A DNA stretch of 64,000 nucleotides from Cytidiella melzeri (Eukaryota; Basidiomycota; Agaricomycetes; Polyporales; Irpicaceae): the NCBI GenBank assembly GCA_022592445.1, contig JABYQR010000110.1:1-64000 (forward strand). Reading direction: 5' to 3'. Positions 10,033 to 19,564 of the stretch are shown here, piece after piece (positions within the stretch are counted from its first letter, which is position 1; the number at the start of each line of letters is the position of its first letter). The notes under the pieces were generated by a model, which saw only the letters and a list, made by a program, of their open reading frames with translations, was not told the origin of the DNA and did not search any database. The position numbers and the translations under genes were made by a program.

Positions 10033-12100
10033 AATTGCTGTCAGAACACAGGCTATATTAGACATGTACAGCAATCCACAAGCATCTTTGGTGTCTGAGC
10101 AACTATCACCTATGTTTTGGTAGCTGTTTTCAACAAGACATTTCCAATCCACATAGCATGTAAAATTTTGTTGCAGCAGCAGTAAGCTCTGCAACTGATT
10201 GTTCCACAAGGTTCTGCAAACATTACTTGCTCTCTGAGCATGAGTTACCATAATAACACAGCCTGTAGCAGTGTTGATGAGGATGAGGCAGTTCAGACAT
10301 CAGCAGGACACATGTAACATGTTTTAGGAGTTGATACTAACAACACATTTCCAATCCCTATATTTCTGGAGCATGTATAAGTTTGTTGCATCAGCAGTAA
10401 AAACTGTACAAGATCAATGAGAAGATATACAAAGTTCCTTGGTAGCATTGATGACTACCTTTGCTGAAATATACTTGCTTTTCCTGCAACCAAAGTTGCC
10501 AATTGTAACACAGTTACTACATCTCAGATCAAGTTGCTTATCAAATGGGGTACTAATAGCAGATGCACCTACTGAATGGAATCTCATGATCAGATTACCT
10601 TGGCAGGTTTATTACCAGTAACTAAGTTACTTGTAACTATTTCAGGCTATTTCACTTGTTTAAATTGCTACCAGTATCATAATTACTGGTCACATTAGCT
10701 GTATGAAACCAGATCACTTGGTCAAGCTGCTACCAGTAGCAAATCTGAATCACAAAATACTATTTCTAAGCAAGATGGTATTAGATTATGATCAGATACA
10801 TGTGCAGCAATCTACACACATTGCTTGCTCTTTGAGCAAGAATTACAATCAGAACACATTCCACAAATATTATTGGCTCTGGATAAGAATGACCAGTACT
10901 TGGGAAGCTGATTATCAGAAAACATGCTCACCCCTGTATTCTCAGACAATGCAAATTTGTGGTTGCATCAGCAGTGACCACTGCATCTGATTGTTCCCTA
11001 AAGTTTCACAACCATTAGTTGCTCTCTAAACAGGAGTTAGAATCAGAACACAGCCTGTGGCAGTGCAAATGGGGAAGTTCCATTAACAGGACACATGTAA
11101 CATATTCTGGAAATAGGTTTGATGAAACACCTTCAACCCCCTAAGCAAGTAACTTATTTTTCTTTTTTTGCATCAGCAGTGAGGGTTACTGAGCACCACA
11201 AGTGATTGTTGCATCAGCAGTAAACACTGCACAAGATGAATGATAAGATAGATGAAGCCCCTTGCTACCATCAATGACTATCTTGATTGATGTATGTTTG
11301 CTTTTTTTACTGCAAAAAAACTTATCACTTTTAGTAAAGTCACTTTATTCCAGATTCAGTTGGTTATCAAAGGTGTCACCAATAGCAAATGCCCTTACAT
11401 CAGCAAAAGGGGTTGGAGGTGTCTTATTAGATCATTACATGTGTCCTGTTGAAGGCTGAACTGCCTTATCCCCATTGGAACTGCCACAGGCTGTGTTCTA
11501 TTAACTCCTGCTCAGAGAGCAACTACTGTATGTGAAACTTGATGGAACAATCAGATGCAGTGCTTGCTGCTGATGCAACCACGTACTGTTGATGTTTGAA
11601 CTGCCACAGGCTGTGTATTGATGGTAACTCCTACTTAGAGAGCAACTAATGGTTTTGGTGGAACAGCCAGATGCAGTGCTCACTGCTGATGCAGCCACAA
11701 ATCTACATTGTCCAAGAATGTAGGGATAGAGAATGTTTTGGTAGCTTCCAAAGTACCAGTAATTCTTGCTCAGAGCCAATAGTATTGGTGACATCTCTTC
11801 TGATTGTATTCCTTGTTCAGAGAGCAAGCAATGTCTGTAAATTGCTGCACATGTACCTGACCATAATTTGACATCATCTTGCTTATGTGCCAGTAAGAGT
11901 GGAGTTTGGATCAGAGTCTGAGTAGCTTTGTTCGGTGAACTGGCCATAACTGCTCAATTCAACTTCAATTGACAAGATCCTTGGCCCAGGATGTTGCCAC
12001 AAGATAAGGCTCTTCAATTGTGTGTAATATGCATAGATTTGTGTCCATATGCAGTCTGTGAAAACCAACAGTTGCATTTTGATTGCAATAGTGATCTGAT
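10033..12100. repeat. Left perfect arm of the giant palindrome
   Basis: Every position p here pairs with 24,314 minus p in 12,214-14,281. I found no mismatch or indel over the stretches I compared, and the coordinate relation is constant across the arm, which excludes net length change. The arm is a mosaic of degenerate modules containing ACATGTGTCCTG, CTGCCACAGGCTGTGTT, GAGAGCAA and TGCTGATGCAAC, in both orientations. Small ORFs in it are mirror copies without recognisable domains. Confidence 0.93.
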
Positions 12101-12213
12101 AAAAATTGTGGGAATTTGATGTGAGAATCCAGACAGTAACAGTGTCAATATCAAGCAATAAATGCAGTTGATGGCATCACACTGGCTTTGTTGTCAGCCC
12201 TTTATAACTTTGT
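12101..12213. other. 113-base spacer at the centre of the palindrome
   Basis: Pairing stops at ..GATCTGAT (12,100) and resumes at ATCAGATC.. (12,214). The spacer is single copy here and shows no obvious gene. It would be the loop of a transcript hairpin or cruciform. Confidence 0.9.
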
Positions 12214-14281
12214 ATCAGATCACTATTGCAATCAAAATGCAACTGTTGGTTTTCACAGACTGCATATGGACACAAATCTATGCATATTACACACAATTGA
12301 AGAGCCTTATCTTGTGGCAACATCCTGGGCCAAGGATCTTGTCAATTGAAGTTGAATTGAGCAGTTATGGCCAGTTCACCGAACAAAGCTACTCAGACTC
12401 TGATCCAAACTCCACTCTTACTGGCACATAAGCAAGATGATGTCAAATTATGGTCAGGTACATGTGCAGCAATTTACAGACATTGCTTGCTCTCTGAACA
12501 AGGAATACAATCAGAAGAGATGTCACCAATACTATTGGCTCTGAGCAAGAATTACTGGTACTTTGGAAGCTACCAAAACATTCTCTATCCCTACATTCTT
12601 GGACAATGTAGATTTGTGGCTGCATCAGCAGTGAGCACTGCATCTGGCTGTTCCACCAAAACCATTAGTTGCTCTCTAAGTAGGAGTTACCATCAATACA
12701 CAGCCTGTGGCAGTTCAAACATCAACAGTACGTGGTTGCATCAGCAGCAAGCACTGCATCTGATTGTTCCATCAAGTTTCACATACAGTAGTTGCTCTCT
12801 GAGCAGGAGTTAATAGAACACAGCCTGTGGCAGTTCCAATGGGGATAAGGCAGTTCAGCCTTCAACAGGACACATGTAATGATCTAATAAGACACCTCCA
12901 ACCCCTTTTGCTGATGTAAGGGCATTTGCTATTGGTGACACCTTTGATAACCAACTGAATCTGGAATAAAGTGACTTTACTAAAAGTGATAAGTTTTTTT
13001 GCAGTAAAAAAAGCAAACATACATCAATCAAGATAGTCATTGATGGTAGCAAGGGGCTTCATCTATCTTATCATTCATCTTGTGCAGTGTTTACTGCTGA
13101 TGCAACAATCACTTGTGGTGCTCAGTAACCCTCACTGCTGATGCAAAAAAAGAAAAATAAGTTACTTGCTTAGGGGGTTGAAGGTGTTTCATCAAACCTA
13201 TTTCCAGAATATGTTACATGTGTCCTGTTAATGGAACTTCCCCATTTGCACTGCCACAGGCTGTGTTCTGATTCTAACTCCTGTTTAGAGAGCAACTAAT
13301 GGTTGTGAAACTTTAGGGAACAATCAGATGCAGTGGTCACTGCTGATGCAACCACAAATTTGCATTGTCTGAGAATACAGGGGTGAGCATGTTTTCTGAT
13401 AATCAGCTTCCCAAGTACTGGTCATTCTTATCCAGAGCCAATAATATTTGTGGAATGTGTTCTGATTGTAATTCTTGCTCAAAGAGCAAGCAATGTGTGT
13501 AGATTGCTGCACATGTATCTGATCATAATCTAATACCATCTTGCTTAGAAATAGTATTTTGTGATTCAGATTTGCTACTGGTAGCAGCTTGACCAAGTGA
13601 TCTGGTTTCATACAGCTAATGTGACCAGTAATTATGATACTGGTAGCAATTTAAACAAGTGAAATAGCCTGAAATAGTTACAAGTAACTTAGTTACTGGT
13701 AATAAACCTGCCAAGGTAATCTGATCATGAGATTCCATTCAGTAGGTGCATCTGCTATTAGTACCCCATTTGATAAGCAACTTGATCTGAGATGTAGTAA
13801 CTGTGTTACAATTGGCAACTTTGGTTGCAGGAAAAGCAAGTATATTTCAGCAAAGGTAGTCATCAATGCTACCAAGGAACTTTGTATATCTTCTCATTGA
13901 TCTTGTACAGTTTTTACTGCTGATGCAACAAACTTATACATGCTCCAGAAATATAGGGATTGGAAATGTGTTGTTAGTATCAACTCCTAAAACATGTTAC
14001 ATGTGTCCTGCTGATGTCTGAACTGCCTCATCCTCATCAACACTGCTACAGGCTGTGTTATTATGGTAACTCATGCTCAGAGAGCAAGTAATGTTTGCAG
14101 AACCTTGTGGAACAATCAGTTGCAGAGCTTACTGCTGCTGCAACAAAATTTTACATGCTATGTGGATTGGAAATGTCTTGTTGAAAACAGCTACCAAAAC
14201 ATAGGTGATAGTTGCTCAGACACCAAAGATGCTTGTGGATTGCTGTACATGTCTAATATAGCCTGTGTTCTGACAGCAATT
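12214..14281. repeat. Right perfect arm of the giant palindrome
   Basis: Inverted copy of 10,033-12,100. The first mismatch outward is at 14,282 (C against the T expected from 10,032). The arm itself contains one inverted module (about 12,214-12,840) followed by further modules in the opposite sense (about 13,230-13,560 and from about 14,030 outward), so it holds smaller inverted repeats. Confidence 0.93.
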
Positions 14282-14834
14282 CTTTCTCATACCAATATTT
14301 GTAGATTGCTGTACATGTCTAAAATATGTCAAAATATTTCAGGGCCTGACTAAGATTTCACAACATCTTTTTCATGTGCAAGCATGAAGTGCAAGAGTGG
14401 AGTTTCAATCTGAGTCTAAGCAACAATTTTCAGAAACTGGTTATAGCTTACTCAGTTTTACTTCAATTGGCCAGATCTCTGGACCAGGATGTTGAAAAGA
14501 GGTAGCCTTATCCAGTGGTGTATACTATATATTTGTGCTCCATCAACTGTATTTATTGCTTTGATATATAAAACCGTGGGTGTTTGTATTTTCCATCAAA
14601 TTTCCATGCTTTGGGCAACAAGAGGGTTACATCTGAAAAAAGCATCAATGTACTGGTACACAGTGGAACAGTTCCTCTTCATTCTTCAGTAATTGTACTT
14701 GTTGCTTGCCAGCTCTGATAACACTAGTCAACTAATAGTATTGCACAGTGGTGTATGTATTTCAAATACTACCCAGCTGTAGATGCATGGTTTCCTGAGT
14801 TTTAGATTTTCCTCTCACTTGTTGAAACATGTAG
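14282..14834. repeat. Diverged outer part of right palindrome arm, with empty gypsy target site
   Basis: Mirror of 9657-10,032 and 1779-1835, carrying an extra ~130-base piece that itself resembles the module next to the central spacer (AAGAGTGGAGTTT, CCAGGATGTTG). The sequence across 14,770-14,790 is continuous where the left arm is split by the retrotransposon: the complement of TCTAC occurs once, at 14,779-14,783. Confidence 0.85.
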
Positions 14835-15424
14835 TGTCCATAGCACCTAGCAGTCTTGCTTAGATGCCAAGACAAAACACAATTCAATAATACTCAAGCT
14901 CAGTTCAGGTTAAACCACATGGCAACCACTACATGTCTCAGCCCATAGCTTGTGTTTAGACATCATAGCTACTGCCATCAATATGACTCCTATCATCTGC
15001 TGACCTTTGTTCCCCATATAGTTAGACTGTTCTCACGTGTGTGAGACAGAATACAAGGATGTGCATTTTATGGCTAGATTGAAGGTCTTGGCAAAGCCTA
15101 GACAACAGTCATTGTTTTCCTCAAGGTAATTTTATTGTTCTGTCTTTGACACAGCTTCTTGCCAGGTGTGGTCTGTATGCATGTACTGAAGTCTTGGAAG
15201 ATGCTGCATGTGTGCTCCCAGCTCTCAGCCTCTTGGTATTTACTGTGCAAACCTCTCTTGTAATACATAGCTGGTACTACCCAATACTAACTTGGTATTC
15301 ACTGGGCTAGATTTGAGTGTAACTTGTATAGCTGGTAGCCAGATTGTGCTTCATGTTTGCCACCTCCTCAGTGTTGTTTGATTTGTGTCCCTAGTTGTCA
15401 CCATCAAGCCTTGCCTCTGTGTCA
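14835..15424 (+). repeat. Right LTR relic at the end of the palindrome
   Basis: About 590 bases from TGTCCATAG to CTGTGTCA. It aligns along its length with the gypsy LTR: shared blocks include CAGCCCATAGCT, GACATCATAG, TTCTCACGTG/TTCTCACAGG, GATGCTGCATG, TGGTATTTACTG/TGGTCTTTACTG, and a related terminal ~60 bases. The TATA box is lost (GTCTTGGAAG for GTCTATATAAG). It is opposite in orientation to the left relic. I infer a solo LTR of a related older family. Confidence 0.82.
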
Positions 15425-15829
15425 GAAGTGCAGAGCATCTTGATAGGAGACTGCATGAAACATGTGTCAGAAGCTGGAGGCTGTTTTCTAGATATTGTTC
15501 TGTGATCACGTATATTTTACAGGGGCCAAGATGTCAACCTTTTATAGTATAGTGAGTTAGGCCATTTGACTACCATATCTCCTGTCACCAAGACATTGCA
15601 ACTGTGCCTCCTGTGTAGGTATGATTGGTTGCTGCACATTATCTATATAAACACCCCTGCCACCATCCTTCATACCTCATTCCCCATAACTCTAGATTTT
15701 CAGTGCAGGTCGGTGAGTACATTGCTGTTCACAGTTTCCTCACCTTGGGTTACTCATACTGAAATCATACCTCCAGCTGTCTTTCTGTCTTTCCAAATCA
15801 CCTAACAACATCCAACACACATACTTGTC
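15425..15829 (+). promoter_or_regulatory. Upstream region of the secreted-protein gene with TATA box
   Basis: Between the LTR relic and the ATG at 15,830 there is no gene. TATATAAA lies at 15,644-15,651, about 180 bases before the ATG, and a GATTGGTTG (inverted CCAAT) lies near 15,623. The strong TATA suggests regulated expression. Confidence 0.55.
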
Positions 15830-16997
15830 ATGCACCTCTCGCCCTCTTTTGTGTTGTTTGCCTTTGTTGTCACCAGTACTGTCCATATGGTGACTGTGTC
15901 TTCCATCCCTCTTGGCAGTCACCAATCTGCCTATTTACATTCTTCCGATGTCACAAACAACCTAAAGGGACAAGACACACACAAAGCTCTTCGTCGCTCT
16001 CTTCCCACCACAGCCTTGGAATTTGACTCCAAGAGGTTGCAGTGAGTACTCACAACTTGATCTTATGTATGAAAGGTGTTTCTGACAATCATCTTCCAGT
16101 CTACCAAAACGTGACCAGTCTGCCAGCAAGTCCAATGAGCAAGGGCTGCAACAGCAAGCACATGGCAAGGCTTCTATCTACAACAGTGCTGAAGTGTTGC
16201 AAACACAGGCATCATCAGGCTTGACAGTGCCACAACGAATGGACTTGCGTGAACATGTTGTGAAGCGGATGTATGGGAGACCCCCTCATCCGGATTTTGG
16301 CAGTATGCCTGATGCTGCTCAATATCTACCCTCTGGTCCTGCCTTCCCTTCACCCCACTCAGAAAACCATGGATCCATGGGGATGCCTGTACCCCATCAC
16401 TATGGAATGAATGCAGACCCCCGTCCACCCTACCCGTCAACCCATGAAACACCACCAGGCAACGTACCACCACATGCATCTGGACCCTCAGGCTTCTATA
16501 CACACCAGCCCCTTCACAATGCACCCCAACAGCCACCCTCTTCCTATCAAGCCGCCTACTATCCACCCCACCCAGCCTTTCCATTACCCCATGCACCCTA
16601 CCAAGCACCCCCTTGGCCGGGACCATTCACTGCCTCCGATCACGCTGGACAGTCATGGCCCGGCCCTAGGCCGCCATTCAATGTTCAGGACCAGCGACTC
16701 CCGCCTGTGTCCTCCTATGCCCGCCCATACTATCAAGCACCCCCAGGTCCTGTGACTCCTGTCACACCAGGCACTGTTCGCCCGCCCGATAGCAGTGGAA
16801 GGAGTGGACCGAGTCGGAGTAGCTCGCAAAGCAGTGGATGGAGTAGCAGTGGATGGAGTAACTCGCCAAGCATTGGAAGCAGTGACTCGCAAAGCAGTGG
16901 AAGGGGTAACTCGCAAAACAGTCACGGAATACCTTCTACCCCACCTCCCCCTTACACTCCTTCACCTCTTGGAGATGAACGATCCGGGCAATCTTGA
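15830..16997 (+). CDS. Secreted proline/serine-rich protein, unknown function
   Basis: Two exons, 15830-16041 and 16100-16997, joined by a 58-base intron (GTGAGT...TTCCAG), give 369 residues. The N-terminus (MHLSPSFVLFAFVVTS...) is a clear signal peptide. The mature part starts with a short charged region, then a long section rich in Pro, His and Tyr (repeated PPHP, YQAPP, PYP). It ends in a Ser/Gly/Trp stretch of SSGWS-like repeats around 16,800-16,925, encoded by an imperfect AGCAGTGGA-type DNA repeat, and a PPPPYTPSPL tail. No Cys-rich pattern or enzyme motif is visible. It could be a cell-wall or surface protein, or an effector candidate. It lies between two transposon-derived regions. 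The start is chosen because it opens the signal peptide just after the TATA-bearing leader. Confidence 0.72.
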
Positions 16998-17960
16998 CAG
17001 TTAACACTTTGCTCAGTATTTGTATCACCAAAACCTCAGTCTTTGTATCACCAAAATGTAGCTACTATCGTTGATGCAGTGTTCGTAAACGCCTGTTTTT
17101 ACGAACACTAGTACTTTTGATACTTGTGCACGTCCAAATATTCTAAGTATACTGTGAGCAATAAAGGACGACTATAGCATTATTTTGGTGTAAGAAAAGT
17201 ACTATAAATGCGAGGGATGAAGTCGGTAGAGACAAAGCAGTGAGTTTCTGTACTTTACTCAGATTGATGGATAGAGATTCTGACTGATGTACTGCATATT
17301 TTATGACCGTCTTGCAGAAGCAAAGTGACTAATATTGCATTGAAAGCTGCTCCAGCAGCCTGATTGCGCTGTGTACATGTGTAGAGTAGTTTTCACGAAC
17401 AATATCGAGACATGCGTGACTTTGAGACCGAGCGCAGTTCAAACTCCGCTAAGAGGCGTATCGCAGCCTCGTCGCAACATCGCGTTTGCGTTTTGCGTCT
17501 GGTACCTGCTTGCCGCAACTTCTAGCCACTGTTTTGCGGCCCCTCCTTTCTTGATTCACGTCAAGAAAGGAGGGTAATACATATATTATCATCATATAAA
17601 TTTCTAATGGCACGGGATGCACGAACCTTACCCAAACACACTTTTTACAAACACTGCTCTCTGATGAGCTCAGCTGATGGTGATACTACATATGGTAAGT
17701 CATGTCGGAGTGACAATATGCCAACCTCATGCTGGTGTGACCAACCGTGACGTTTTTACGAACACTCCTTCTCTTTTCTATTCCTCGTCGGCATCCTGCC
17801 GCAGCTCGCTGTTCCTCTCTAAAAAGCGTGAATTTAATGCATCATACTATCAAGATGCACAGGTATAATTCTATGTACTTTTTGACAGATTTAGGTGGGA
17901 GCTCTCAGCGCAATGTGCTGAGCGCCGGGTTTTTACAAACACCGCATGAATGATAGTATA
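16998..17960. repeat. Gene-free stretch with TTTTTACGAACACT motif repeats
   Basis: No gene seen. TTTGTATCACCAAAA occurs twice at 17,020-17,057. AGTGTTCGTAAA (17,078-17,089) and TTTTTACGAACACT (17,096-17,109) form a short hairpin. The same word recurs near 17,641-17,655 (one change), 17,752-17,766, and 17,930-17,943 (two changes). A 9-base CTTTCTTGA/TCAAGAAAG inverted pair is near 17,546-17,571. These may be ends of small non-autonomous elements. Confidence 0.5.
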
Positions 17961-19562
17961 CAGTAGCGGCAAAAAGTCTTGCGACACCGCGAGCGCGCAA
18001 GATGTTTCTCATCGTTCGAGCTCAATTTTTGCATATAGTTTTGGGTTCAGTTCTCACACATTTGTTATCGTTTAAAAATTGTGTCCTTAGTAAAATAAGG
18101 CTGATCGACGTTGTGCGCGAGGAACTACGTGCAATCCGCGTGAAAACTGCATTAGGCACCCACGTGTTGTACTACTACTATTGCACATCATCTTGACTAT
18201 TCTATGTAAAAATTTGTCAAAAAATTCTGGTAAAATGAGTACCTAGTATAGGACCCCTTTGCCCGCATAAGCTCTGCTGCACGAGTGGGGAGAGACTCAT
18301 ACAATCCCTTGATATACTCATCGTCCAAATTTGCCCACTCCTCCTGCAATGCCTCCCACAGCTCCTCCTTATTCGACGGTTGCTGCTTGCGAGCGCGTAA
18401 TTTGCAGTCTAGATGGTCCCAGACATTCTCCAGAATATTCATATCTGGTGAATTTGGAGGCCAGGGCAATACAGTGATCTTGTTCTCCTTGAACCAAGCT
18501 GTAGCAAGCTTTGACATGTGCTTTGGATCATTGTCCTGTTGGAAAATGATCTGTCGGCAGGTCAAATCTTGGTCTGCCAATGTGCCCAGAAGAGACTCTG
18601 ATAGGATGGAGCAGTAAAGCTTTGCATCCATCTTCCCATCAATGCGGTGTAGCCTTCCTTTTCCCTTCAAAGTGATGCATCCCCACACCATGATACTCCC
18701 ACCCCTGTGCTTCACTGTCTTCTGCACATTCCAGTCCAAAAACTCCTTGCCCTGTCTTCTTCGGCAGTATTCCCTCCCATCTGAGCCAAATAAATTAAAT
18801 TTGGACTCATCTGAGAACACCATTACCCCCCACTCTTTCTGCCCCCATCTGGTCGCATGTCCAGCCCACCACTTGTGCTTCTTCTTATGAGCTACAGAGA
18901 GAAACGGCTTTTGTCGACGCACATATCCCTTCAGCCCAATCTCTGCAAGGTTGTGACGCGTTGTTCAGGTAGCCACTTGTGGGAATGCCTTGCGCTGCAC
19001 GTCCGTAGCGCTGCGGGCCTCTTGTCGTGCCAGGAGTAAAGAGGCATGACGGAGATCGCGGTCTTGTAGAACGTGAGGGCGACCTGTCTTGGGCTTGTTT
19101 GCATAGAAGTCAGGATTGTGGGATAGTTTTTGGATGGTGCGATAGATGGTGGACCGGTGGACGGGGACTTTCTTGCAAATGTCAGGCACACTGACACCTT
19201 CATTATGCAGAGTCCAAATTCGGGCCTTTTTAGTAGGGGTACACTGCACCATATGTGTGGTCTAGAGTTGGGAGAGTGGGTGGTATCGAAAAAAGCACGA
19301 TAGTGGTGAAGTGGAGAGATCAAAAAACAAAACAAACCCAAATAGTGGGCGTGCGCGCGGCGGGCGCCTAGCGTCGCGACAGCGCGGATTGTGCACAATG
19401 TGTTATATACGAGACAGACTCTTTTAATTTCACTGTAGACATATTCTATACATGAAATTCTCAATGTGTAAAAAATGATTGAATAAAATAAGCAGTGTTG
19501 AGCTCAAACGGAGAGCAAAGAGTTGTGCGCTTGCGGTGTCGCAAGACTTTTTGCCGCTACTG
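17961..19562 (-). mobile_element. Tc1-type DNA transposon with TA target duplication
   Basis: A 1,602-base element bounded by CAGTAGCGG...CCGCTACTG. Each end carries a ~30-base inverted repeat (CAGTAGCGGCAAAAAGTCTT onwards), with TA on both sides (17,959-17,960 and 19,563-19,564). The internal transposase gene is on the minus strand. Ends are intact, so it could be moved in trans. Confidence 0.93.
18197..19252 (-). pseudogene. Tc1 transposase interrupted by a single in-frame TGA
   Basis: The minus-strand frame runs from ATG at 19,252 to 18,197 (351 codons, near the usual 340-350), broken only by TGA at 18,965-18,967. The first part holds the paired-like helix-turn-helix DNA-binding region (TPTKKARIWTLHNEGVS..., STIYRTIQKL). 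The second holds the catalytic core: DES in VFSDESKFNLF, QQDNDPKH, and LENVWDHL. There are 34 residues between the second Asp and the Glu, the DD34E spacing of Tc1. At the stop, related proteins usually have an Arg-like residue in the STRT segment, so CGA to TGA is the likely change, a single C-to-T transition. Otherwise no frame damage is seen. Confidence 0.92.
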
Positions 19563-19564
19563 TA

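Noticed and set aside
9722..14692. Many 60-150-codon frames in the palindrome, in mirrored pairs
   Set aside because: The pairs are a trivial result of the inverted repeat; the translations are low in structure, have no motif, and are not conserved in the diverged outer arms.
1266..15424. Treating the palindrome as one DNA transposon with terminal inverted repeats
   Set aside because: I found no target-site duplication at the outer ends and no transposase; the ends are LTR relics, not short terminal repeats.
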